Positions 14,796 through 20,248 are shown, counted from the first letter of the stretch. The stretch is 42,546 nucleotides of DNA from a virus (IMGVR_UViG_3300031902_000020:1-42546); one strand, 5' to 3'. A program made the numbers and translations. The notes: a model not told the origin generated them from the sequence alone.

Positions 14796-14805
14796 CAGAT
14801 GGACA
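14796..14805 (-). repeat. Repeated leader element, copy 3
   Basis: TGTCCATCTG on the minus strand, here followed by GAGGAACCATG so that it includes the ribosome site. Copies 3 and 4 are identical from the element through the start codon. Confidence 0.75.
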
Positions 14806-14808
14806 AGA

Positions 14809-14976
14809 TCAGTAAGGCCAGGAACGGATTTTCAACACATTCCCGGTTTCTGTTTCTTCAGCGACAACGCTAATTCGATCATCGCAAGTCGTGTCTTTAT
14901 CTTGGATTTCCACCTCGATGTCACCCTGTTCTCCAAGGTGGTCAGCGAGGCATTGGATGAGTTTCACGAGTTTCAT
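14809..14976 (-). CDS. Small hypothetical protein (55 aa)
   Basis: A 55-residue acidic protein starting at ATG 14976 (MKLVKLIQCLADHLGEQGD, then EVEIQDKDTT, ending KIRSWPY). The GGAGGAACC ribosome site is identical to that of the 14787 gene. A pattern of short strands with a leading helix suggests a compact fold; no function can be given. It is too short for many gene finders but the leader and coding pattern make it credible. Confidence 0.6.
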   Translation of the reverse strand: MKLVKLIQCLADHLGEQGDIEVEIQDKDTTCDDRISVVAEETETGNVLKIRSWPY

Positions 14977-14984
14977 GGTTCCTC

Positions 14985-14994
14985 CAGATGGACA
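14985..14994 (-). repeat. Repeated leader element, copy 4
   Basis: TGTCCATCTG on the minus strand, 9 bases before the start at 14976. It shares a 20-plus-base identical leader with copy 3. Confidence 0.75.
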
Positions 14995-15029
14995 AAAGAC
15001 GCGGGGCTGCGTCCCTCGTGGTTTGATGC

Positions 15030-15044
15030 TTCCGGCTCCCGGAA
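15030..15044. other. Perfect hairpin between accessory genes
   Basis: TTCCGG (15030-15035) pairs with CCGGAA (15039-15044) around CTC. A second small stem, GACCC (15053-15057) with GGGTC (15065-15069), lies next to it at the end of the 57-aa gene. They may terminate or stabilise the leftward transcript; no clear U tract is present. Confidence 0.4.
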
Positions 15045-15067
15045 TAAACTCAGACCCTAAGTATGGG

Positions 15068-15241
15068 TCATCGGTGAGATTTTAAAAGGGGCTCGCGCTG
15101 ACTGTCTGGAGGCCATCTAGGACGCTCGGGGGCCTTGGGGTAGTAGAGAGCCACCAATAGCAAAACGAGTGCCACAAAGGCCACCAGGAGGCAATCGGCG
15201 GCAAAGCGAGTGCCTCGGGAGGCATGACGGGGGAGGGTCAT
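15068..15241 (-). CDS. Small single-pass membrane protein (57 aa)
   Basis: 57 residues from ATG 15241, overlapping the upstream stop by ATGA. A short basic N-terminus (TLPRHASRGTRF) precedes a strong hydrophobic segment (CLLVAFVALVLLLVALYY), then a Pro/Arg-rich tail. Topology should be N-in, one pass. Function unknown. Confidence 0.6.
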   Translation of the reverse strand: MTLPRHASRGTRFAADCLLVAFVALVLLLVALYYPKAPERPRWPPDSQREPLLKSHR

Positions 15242-15462
15242 GGCTGAATCCCCGTCTGATGAAGAAACTCGCGGTCCCTGGGAGTGAGGGCAAAATTCCA
15301 CATCCAATCTTTCCACACGTCGGGCCCCGAGGGATTAGCCGTGAGCACCACTCGCGGCCTAGCTGGGATGAGCGTGGCTTGCCGCTCAGGCGTGTAGCCG
15401 CAGAATTCGCATTTATCCACCGGGTCCCGATGGGTTGCTTTACAGGACGGGCACCATCTCAT
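15238..15462 (-). CDS. Zinc-ribbon protein (74 aa)
   Basis: 74 residues beginning MRWCPSCKATHRDPVDKCEFCGY: two CxxC pairs 11 residues apart, a classic zinc ribbon. The rest is Trp/Pro-rich (DVWKDWMWNF). It overlaps both neighbours by ATGA. Zinc ribbons of this size in phages often bind nucleic acid or host transcription proteins; which applies here is unknown. Confidence 0.65.
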   Translation of the reverse strand: MRWCPSCKATHRDPVDKCEFCGYTPERQATLIPARPRVVLTANPSGPDVWKDWMWNFALTPRDREFLHQTGIQP

Positions 15463-15692
15463 GGAATCACCTCCGCTCTTACCGTGAACCCGTCGCTCAT
15501 GTCTACCGCCGGATGATCCACGGTAAGCTCATCCTGGTTTGCGTCCAGGTAGTCTGAGACAAACTCAGGGCGCTGCTCGACGGGAAGGCAGGCCTTGGCG
15601 ACGGCCTGAGCGGCTGTGTAGGCCTCTTGGGTCATGCTCCAGGCAATTCGGCCTGAGATTTTGTTGTAGCAGGCAACATCAAAGTGGCGCAT
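15459..15692 (-). CDS. Hypothetical protein (77 aa)
   Basis: 77 residues, acidic at the C-terminus, with a central helix (EAYTAAQAVAKACL). No known family. It is coupled to the zinc-ribbon gene by ATGA and starts four bases after the preceding gene, with only a modest ribosome site (GGAAGTGACC). Confidence 0.6.
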   Translation of the reverse strand: MRHFDVACYNKISGRIAWSMTQEAYTAAQAVAKACLPVEQRPEFVSDYLDANQDELTVDHPAVDMSDGFTVRAEVIP

Positions 15693-15696
15693 GGGG

Positions 15697-15891
15697 TCAC
15701 TTCCTGCATTCGGTGTAGCAATCGAACCAAGGCCCGCAGCGATAAGTGCGCTCCCGGTTCCTTCGGCCCTTGCAAGTAGAGGATGAGGTCTCAGGATCGG
15801 AACAATGGGCTTGAGCCTCTTCCACGGTTGCTACCGTCTTGATTGTCCGGCGACATCCGGAGCGATAGAAGATCCTTTGGATTTTATACAT
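15697..15891 (-). CDS. Conserved small phage protein with SSSTC motif (64 aa)
   Basis: 64 residues, basic. The form MYKIQRIFYRSGCRRTIKTVATVEEAQAHCSDPETSSSTC...GPWFDCY is one I know from many unrelated phages and some bacteria, always as a small protein of unknown role. I chose ATG 15891 because GGAGGTGAG lies five bases upstream; a GTG two codons earlier is possible. It overlaps the preceding gene by eight bases. Confidence 0.7.
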   Translation of the reverse strand: MYKIQRIFYRSGCRRTIKTVATVEEAQAHCSDPETSSSTCKGRRNRERTYRCGPWFDCYTECRK

Positions 15892-16348
15892 ACTCACCTC
15901 CGATCACTTCAAACGGACATCCTTGGGACTGCCAGGGCTTGGGCACGTAATCAAACCACGGGCCGGAAACAGAGCAGACACGATAAACGGGTGCCGAGTC
16001 CGTTCGATAGGTGGTGGAATCATCCTGGACATCCACGAAAAGAAAGTGTGAAAAGTCATCCAGGATAGCCTGCTGGCCTGCGGTCAATTGCTTTTTGATC
16101 TTGGGGAGCTTGAGCCAGTTGAGGCCTTGCTCGGTCTGCTCGGGTGTGATCTGCCAGGCAAACCGAGAATTTCCACGGTCGTCCCACAGCCCCACCACGC
16201 GGGCTTTTAACTCATCGGGAAGCGACGGAAGAAAACCGGGCCTACAAACCAGTTTCCTGAACGCTCCGATCTTTGATTTTTCGATTGGCGTCCCGGCATC
16301 GTAGGCTAGGATCCTCCGCTGCCAGATTCTTGTGAGGGATGAAGACAT
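15884..16348 (-). CDS. Hypothetical protein (154 aa)
   Basis: 154 residues, neutral, with the segment KIGAFRKLVCRPGFLPSLPDELKARVVGLWDDRG near the N-terminus and GPWFDYVPKPWQSQGCPFEV at the end. It is not a family I recognise. The GAGGTAG site precedes ATG 16348. It is the first gene after a 204-base leader with a hairpin, so it may be the head of a sub-operon. Confidence 0.65.
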   Translation of the reverse strand: MSSSLTRIWQRRILAYDAGTPIEKSKIGAFRKLVCRPGFLPSLPDELKARVVGLWDDRGNSRFAWQITPEQTEQGLNWLKLPKIKKQLTAGQQAILDDFSHFLFVDVQDDSTTYRTDSAPVYRVCSVSGPWFDYVPKPWQSQGCPFEVIGGEYV

Positions 16349-16387
16349 GGTTCTACCTCTACGGTGATGCCAGGATGATTCCTGGAG

Positions 16388-16413
16388 TCAGCCGAGGTTT
16401 TAAAATCGGCTGA
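16388..16413 (-). promoter_or_regulatory. Leader hairpin with AT-rich loop
   Basis: TCAGCCGA (16388-16395) pairs perfectly with TCGGCTGA (16406-16413); the loop is GGTTTTAAAA. It lies in the leader of the gene at 16348. Just upstream on the minus strand AAAGGAGGTGTCCC precedes a two-codon frame, ATG AAG TAG (16440-16432). The rest of the 16349-16552 gap has no gene that I can see. An attenuator or operator is possible. Confidence 0.45.
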
Positions 16414-16552
16414 GTTCAAGAGTCACGGTCTACTTCATGGGACACCTCCTTTTTGAGATTGATTGTCAGAAAGAACGGTTTTAAGTCTTGAGGTTACATA
16501 ATTCGGCTTGCTACAAGGCCTGCGAGTCTGCCGGATGGTGCATCAGCACGGC

Positions 16553-16969
16553 CTAACGGGTTCCATTGTCGCGGTAATGATCTTCAATGCTTCCCATGTC
16601 CGGGCGGCCCTCAAGGACATCCTCAGAAGGCTCCACATCCCAGCTACCCTCAAGGACATCCTCGGAGGGTTCCACATCCCAGCTACCCTCAAGCAGCATT
16701 CGGCCTTGATCTTCCCCAGCCATGACGATCATGGGTGTATAGCCTAGGGGGTCATCCAGGAGGCTCAGGGCGCATAGCTGGACTAGCTCATGAGGCGTGA
16801 GGGTCTGGCGCGTCACCGTGACCCTTCCAGCGCCCGGCGCGGGGGCAAAGCGAAAGTAGTCTTCTAGTGCTAGCTCTAGGCCGATGTCTATGATTTCTGA
16901 ATCAAAATCGAGGAACGTTTTTCCATCGACTTGCGGCATTCCGCGGTTGACTGAAAATCCGGTAATCAT
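16553..16969 (-). CDS. Hypothetical protein with duplicated acidic repeat
   Basis: 138 residues from ATG 16969, overlapping the upstream stop by ATGA. The N-terminal ~95 residues look folded (FSVNRGMPQVDGKTFLDFDSEIIDIGLELALEDYFRF, then VTVTRQTLTPHELVQL). The C-terminal part is a tandem repeat LEGSWDVEPSEDV x2 with a decayed third unit (LEGRPDMGSIED). The tail is acidic and probably extended. Function unknown. Confidence 0.65.
   Translation of the reverse strand: MITGFSVNRGMPQVDGKTFLDFDSEIIDIGLELALEDYFRFAPAPGAGRVTVTRQTLTPHELVQLCALSLLDDPLGYTPMIVMAGEDQGRMLLEGSWDVEPSEDVLEGSWDVEPSEDVLEGRPDMGSIEDHYRDNGTR
16580..16693 (-). repeat. 39-bp tandem repeat inside a coding region
   Basis: Two near-identical 39-bp units at 16616-16654 and 16655-16693 and a diverged third unit at 16580-16615. 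The unit is a whole number of codons, so copy number can change without breaking the frame. Few differences between units 1 and 2 suggest a recent duplication. Confidence 0.8.
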
Positions 16970-17520
16970 GACGGCTCCTGAATCTCGGGACATTCAGGCA
17001 AAAACTGATGAATGATATCGGAGTGGACGTCACTGGCGGCGGCCCAGGCGGCCCAGGCGTCACTGGCGGCCCTGGCGGCGGCCCAGGCGGCGTCACTGGC
17101 GGCCCTGGCGACGGCTCTGGCGGCCCTGGCGGCGGCCCAGGCGGCGTCACTGGCGGCGTCACTGGCGGCGTCACTGGCGGCGGCCCAGGCGGCGTCACTG
17201 GCGGCAATTAAATCTTGTTCGGTAGCATTACCGATGGCAAAACGCTCAGCTACCTCCACAGCATTGCGACTCCGAGGATCGGTCAGGAGATCCCAGACCT
17301 TCTGGCCATTGGCCAAAGGGGTTTCCCGGACAAAAGCACATGCGATGAGACGATAATTTTGGGGATCATCGTATTTCATCGTATCCAGGAGCCAGAGCAT
17401 CCAATCTGCTCGGCGACAGTTCCGCCAGGCAGTGGCAAGATCGGGCTGGGTTGCGGCCCATACCTTGGCCTCGTCACAAGCACCCAGGCGGATTAAAAGA
17501 TCGTTGAGGGGTTCTGACAT
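16966..17520 (-). CDS. Imm5-like protein with Ala/Trp repeat region
   Basis: 184 residues. Residues ~10-50 (RLGACDEAKVWAATQPDLATAWRNCRRADWMLWLLD) match the domain often annotated as Imm5-like putative immunity protein, found widely in bacteria and phages with a following stretch of AWAAA/SDAAWAAAR repeats. Here that stretch spans about 106-164 and is nearly pure Ala with Ser-Asp, Trp and Arg. Despite the label, a toxin partner is not visible nearby and the true role is not established. AGGAGGTATGAA precedes the start. Confidence 0.65.
   Translation of the reverse strand: MSEPLNDLLIRLGACDEAKVWAATQPDLATAWRNCRRADWMLWLLDTMKYDDPQNYRLIACAFVRETPLANGQKVWDLLTDPRSRNAVEVAERFAIGNATEQDLIAASDAAWAAASDAASDAASDAAWAAARAARAVARAASDAAWAAARAASDAWAAWAAASDVHSDIIHQFLPECPEIQEPS
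17029..17205. repeat. GC-rich low-complexity repeat coding AASDAAW units
   Basis: GGCGGC, GGCGTCACT and GGCCCAGGC units alternate over about 180 bases. All are multiples of three, so the region can expand or shrink in frame. The opposite strand reads as a collagen-like Gly-Pro/Gly-Val-Thr frame by coincidence of composition. Confidence 0.8.
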
Positions 17521-17536
17521 TTCATACCTCCTTGAG

Positions 17537-17553
17537 GCTGATCACGGATCAGC
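17537..17553. other. Perfect 7-bp hairpin
   Basis: GCTGATC (17537-17543) pairs with GATCAGC (17547-17553) around ACG, between the 30-aa gene and the Imm5-like gene. The ribosome site of the latter begins a few bases downstream in the leftward direction, so it could influence translation or mark an RNA end. Confidence 0.45.
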
Positions 17554-17556
17554 GGG

Positions 17557-17649
17557 TTAAAAGCAGGAGCGGAGCAGGACGAGCCAGGCGACTCCCAAGA
17601 GCAGGAGAATGGAGCGTTTGAAGAATTTGTCCCAGAAGGGTTCAGGCAT
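17557..17649 (-). CDS. Very small membrane protein (30 aa)
   Basis: MPEPFWDKFFKRSILLLLGVAWLVLLRSCF and nothing more: a short amphipathic start then one hydrophobic segment. An AGGA site lies 8 bases upstream of ATG 17649, and the frame begins right after the stop of the zinc-binding gene at 17660. Small single-pass proteins are common in phage early regions, often acting on host membrane proteins. The coding call rests on the ribosome site, spacing and hydrophobicity only. Confidence 0.45.
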   Translation of the reverse strand: MPEPFWDKFFKRSILLLLGVAWLVLLRSCF

Positions 17650-17659
17650 ATCAATCCTA

Positions 17660-17866
17660 TCAAGAGTGAAAATTTCGGAAACAGGACGCGGAACAGAAAA
17701 GCCCCTTCAAGACATTCGACCGACCGTTGATCGAATCAGGCCCAATCTGGTATTGCCAGAGCTTTTCAGTCTTTCGTCTCTGTCCGCACCAATCGCATAC
17801 CCCGTTGGTGCGAACCAATGAGCGATGAATCTCTTCTCTTGCGAAAGGATCACGAGAAACTAGCAT
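17660..17866 (-). CDS. Small zinc-binding protein (68 aa)
   Basis: 68 residues with CDWCGQRR and LFCSASCFRNFHS, the spacing of a C4 zinc finger of the FCS/MYM-like kind. ATG 17866 has AGGAGG upstream and directly follows the TAG of the preceding gene. No further domain. It may bind nucleic acid or protein; unknown. Confidence 0.6.
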   Translation of the reverse strand: MLVSRDPFAREEIHRSLVRTNGVCDWCGQRRKTEKLWQYQIGPDSINGRSNVLKGLFCSASCFRNFHS

Positions 17867-18127
17867 CTAGACCTCCTTCAGACAGGGAGCTTTCGCCCCA
17901 GTGTAGGCCTGCCAGGACGCATCCTGGGCGATAGGCCGGACGTTGCAGAGGCCGATTGAGGCCTCGTGAACCTCGGCGATGGTCATCCGACAGGCTGGAT
18001 TGAGGGTCAAAAGCTGATAAAACAGCACGGTTGCATCACTATAAGTTAGGGCGGTGAGGTCGTGACGGGGGCCAAAGTGACTATATTGTGGGTCGGATTC
18101 GGGAAAGTGAGAGTTTGAAAAACGCAT
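17867..18127 (-). CDS. Hypothetical protein (86 aa)
   Basis: 86 residues without recognised family: a His/Ser/Pro-rich N-terminus (SNSHFPESDPQYSHFGPRHD), then a helix-rich part (SDATVLFYQLLTLNPACRMTIAEVHEASIGL). GGAG precedes the ATG. The 159-base gap upstream of it (18128-18286) holds a GATTTTAA word at about 18270 but no gene or convincing promoter that I can see. Confidence 0.6.
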   Translation of the reverse strand: MRFSNSHFPESDPQYSHFGPRHDLTALTYSDATVLFYQLLTLNPACRMTIAEVHEASIGLCNVRPIAQDASWQAYTGAKAPCLKEV

Positions 18128-18286
18128 GGGTGGCTCCGGGGAAAAATGTTGTAGTTCACAAGCGCTTCGAGGTTCTGGAAAAAAGTCGATAATTTACTGC
18201 GACCTTGGCCATAAAAAAGATGCTAGTTGAGATTTTCGGAAGCGTATTGAGACTGGAAAGGTGGACATAGATTTTAAACGTTAACT

Positions 18287-18565
18287 TTAATCCGCATACA
18301 TACTAAGCATTTCCGCGACCGCTTCCTCTTCCGTCTCATACGGCCCGCTCCAATCAGTGCAATCCATATAGCCTGGTGCTGAGAGACGCGAGAAATAGCC
18401 CGCCTCGTTATCTTCATCATCTTCATTCTGGAATTCACCAGCCATGAAGCTTTGCACGTCTGGCAGCATGAATCCATCATTCAATTCAGCCAGACTATTT
18501 TCTACTTCTTCCACCGTCCAGCCAAGGATCTTGGCGATTGTTTCGAGCTGTTGATAGGTTAACAT
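18287..18565 (-). CDS. Acidic hypothetical protein, first of the accessory block
   Basis: 92 residues, strongly acidic (pI low: FQNEDDEDNEAG). It opens with a helix-turn-helix-like stretch (LTYQQLETIAKILGWTVEEVENSLAEL) and ends with DWSGPYETEEEAVAEMLSMYAD, a tail also found in other small phage and bacterial proteins. Acidic size and early position recall DNA-mimic or anti-host proteins, but this is speculation. A perfect CAGGAGG ribosome site is present. Confidence 0.65.
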   Translation of the reverse strand: MLTYQQLETIAKILGWTVEEVENSLAELNDGFMLPDVQSFMAGEFQNEDDEDNEAGYFSRLSAPGYMDCTDWSGPYETEEEAVAEMLSMYAD

Positions 18566-18589
18566 GGGATGCCTCCTGATTTAAAATCA

Positions 18590-18605
18590 TGCACCAAGTG
18601 TGCCA
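18590..18605 (-). promoter_or_regulatory. Sigma-54-like element driving the leftward accessory block
   Basis: On the minus strand TGGCACACTTGGTGCA has the TGGCAC -24 box and a GTGCA -12 box (one mismatch to TTGCA), with GG and GC exactly 12 apart. A start about 12 bases downstream would give a leader of roughly 15 bases containing the CAGGAGG site of the 18565 gene. The geometry is that of a real promoter. Confidence 0.5.
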
Positions 18606-18779
18606 TGTCGCAAGTCTAATGTAATCAATGGTGACGCAATGGGGCAGTGACGCAACGCGGCGTTGTGCAACGCTGGAAATATGACAAATGAAAAAATAAG
18701 TTAAAAGGGCACTGAGACTTAATAACTCGTGACGCATTACGGCATGAAGTGACGGAGCGCGGCTTTTGAGGGTTTGGAT

Positions 18780-19040
18780 GAAAAGTGATTTTAAGCTGAG
18801 AGTGTGTGAAAGGGGCTGAAAGACTAAGGATCAATGGGTGAAAGAAAGTTAAAAGCATACATCAAGCTGTGAGGTAGCCTTTCAGGCCTTTCACCCCTTT
18901 CACCCCTGAAAGGCCGACTTTCTAACTTTTCCTATATTTTATTTTTTCTCTCTATCTTGTATTATACAACATTATTATTTTCCCTAATGTATCCGTAAAG
19001 AATAAGTATATGAAAGGGATGAAAGGTCTAAGCTTTCATG
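18780..19040. other. Candidate replication origin or enhancer: TGAAAG boxes and AT-rich stretch
   Basis: Ten TGAAAG or CTTTCA boxes start at 18807, 18817, 18839, 18879, 18888, 18897, 18907, 19011, 19020 and 19033. Most neighbours within a cluster are 9-10 bp apart, about one helix turn. Between the second and third clusters lies a very AT-rich stretch (about 18915-19010) with the dyad TTGTAT-T-ATACAA at 18957-18969. Repeated boxes beside easily melted DNA is the classic plan of an iteron origin; the boxes could also be enhancer sites for the sigma-54-like promoters just downstream. No gene is present between 18566 and 19523. Confidence 0.5.
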
Positions 19041-19165
19041 GGATTTACAAACCATAATGAGTGCATGATATGGTCTGCAAGCCCCTGAATGTTGATATAC
19101 CGTGCTGTATAGCAGTATGCGGGGCGCTAGGCACGAGGCGAGGGACGAACGCTAATAAGCATGAA

Positions 19166-19310
19166 TGGCATGACGATTGCATGGCAAGACTTGGCACGAG
19201 CATTGCATCAAGCAACTTGGCACGTTATTCGCTAGACAAGAGTTTTGGCATTATCGTTGCTTATCGCCAAGCTCGATTCGGCTGACGAATGAATTGGCGC
19301 GATCTATGCT
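19166..19310 (+). promoter_or_regulatory. Tandem array of five sigma-54-like -24/-12 elements
   Basis: TGGCATGACGATTGCA (19166), TGGCACGAGCATTGCA (19192), TGGCACGTTATTCGCT (19218), TGGCATTATCGTTGCT (19246) and TGGCGCGATCTATGCT (19295). All keep GG and GC 12 bases apart, as the sigma-54 holoenzyme needs; elements 1 and 2 match the consensus TGGCAYG-N4-TTGCA fully. Repeat periods are 26, 26, 28 and 49. A CAAG or CAAA word follows most elements by 1-4 bases. All point at the packaging/virion operon. An initiator-binding iteron array would look similar. Confidence 0.55.
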
Positions 19311-19523
19311 TGACAAACGGGTCATGCACAAAATGAGCCAAGAGACCCTGGGGTGGTAGTTTTCGCCTGTGCCTGGTGGTGGGGTGAAGTGCTTGAATTT
19401 TACCGCCGTCGCGCATACCCCAGGCCCTACGCAATATACGAAGACTTTCGTAGCATTTCCTTTAAAATCCCCCTACCCCCCGCTGTAGTTTTGACTTACA
19501 CTCCAGACATTCGTGGAGGCCCC
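19311..19523 (+). promoter_or_regulatory. Untranslated leader of the virion operon
   Basis: About 210 bases between the last array element and the first start codon. It contains a hairpin TACGAA (19437-19442)/TTCGTA (19447-19452) with a 4-base loop, and a longer-range pair CCTGGGGT (19347-19354)/ACCCCAGG (19417-19424). A GTGGAGG ribosome site closes it. I see no gene in it. Confidence 0.4.
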
Positions 19524-19709
19524 ATGGCTGTGATCAAGAAGTCTGGAAGCTACAAGGGCAAGTCAAATGAGCTTGGACACGGTGGCCGCGCCGCTCAGAT
19601 GCGTGATGCAGGCGTCCCAGGAGGCGTGATCGGCGCCATTGCTCGGCGTGAGGGCGCCGCTCCTGGAGGCCCGAATTACCACGGGAAGAAGGCCAAGAAG
19701 GGGAAATAA
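19524..19709 (+). CDS. Small basic Gly-rich protein ahead of the terminase (61 aa)
   Basis: 61 residues: MAVIKKSGSYKGKSNELGHGGRAAQMRD, then GVPGGVIGAIARREGAAPGGPNYHGKKAKKGK. A lysine-rich, glycine-rich composition suggests nucleic acid binding. Similar short proteins occur just before terminase genes in other podoviruses; the role is not known to me. The frame is open upstream but ATG 19524 has the GGAG site. Its stop overlaps the next start (TAATG). Confidence 0.65.
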   Translation: MAVIKKSGSYKGKSNELGHGGRAAQMRDAGVPGGVIGAIARREGAAPGGPNYHGKKAKKGK

Positions 19710-20248
19710 TGCCGCGAGAGAAGCCCCTCCCGGACTTTTCTCCGGACTTCGAAGCCTCGTATCGTGAGGTCTTCACCACCCGCGACGGTTATTCTCTGAC
19801 GCCAGCGCAGCGAGCTAAAGCCAAGAAGGAAGCCTATACCGAGTGGCTTGAAGACTTAAAAGCAGACGAAATCCCCGAAGATCCCATCGCAGATCCAGCC
19901 GACTCACCTGCCGAGGCCCTGGAAAAAATCGTCTCGCATTCCCTAAAGTCCATGACCCCATCAGATGCCATCAAGCATCGTTCCCAGCTTTTACGGTTCG
20001 CTGGGGATACTGTCCTTCAGGATCGTAAGGCCAAGATTGAGAAGCAGTCTCAAGCCTCAGGTCTGGCGACGATCATGGAGCTTTTTCGGCAGGCGGCGTC
20101 CGGGGAAGGCAAGCGCGGGCCAGGATGGATCGACGCCGTGATGCTACCGGCCCTCAGCATGACGGAACAGGCCGAAGCGGCTGTAGATGTCATCGAAGGC
20201 CTTCAAATCGCTCCTGACCCCCTTTCCGCTCAACGGGAGGCCATGTGA
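19709..20248 (+). CDS. Putative small terminase subunit
   Basis: 179 residues, highly charged and helical. The segment SLTPAQRAKAKKEAYTEWLEDLK in the first third could hold a helix-turn-helix; the centre (SDAIKHRSQLLRFAGDTVLQDRKAKIEKQSQASG) resembles the phrase 'A...R...a...iL...gk...' found in small terminases. The call is based mainly on position: it overlaps the large terminase start by GTGA. If correct, it recognises phage DNA for packaging. Confidence 0.6.
   Translation: MPREKPLPDFSPDFEASYREVFTTRDGYSLTPAQRAKAKKEAYTEWLEDLKADEIPEDPIADPADSPAEALEKIVSHSLKSMTPSDAIKHRSQLLRFAGDTVLQDRKAKIEKQSQASGLATIMELFRQAASGEGKRGPGWIDAVMLPALSMTEQAEAAVDVIEGLQIAPDPLSAQREAM

Noticed and set aside
13502-14994. Phage-type RNA polymerase promoters
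   Set aside because: The repeated leader word is shorter than T7-type promoters, and no single-subunit RNA polymerase gene is present.
17008-17211. Collagen-like plus-strand frame (Gly-Pro/Gly-Val-Thr repeats)
   Set aside because: It is the antisense reading of the Ala-rich repeat in the Imm5-like gene. Every frame is open there because the repeat units are multiples of three; it has no ribosome site.
18495-18858. Minus-strand frames of 77-80 codons upstream of the accessory block
   Set aside because: They lack ribosome sites and overlap the promoter-like element and each other in different frames.
18807-19038. CRISPR array
   Set aside because: The TGAAAG boxes are only 6-7 bases long and spaced 9-10 bases; there are no long repeats or spacers, and no cas genes.
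19061-19359. Two overlapping plus-strand frames of 60-74 codons in the control region
   Set aside because: No ribosome sites, and they run through the repeated sigma-54-like elements; composition is not protein-like.
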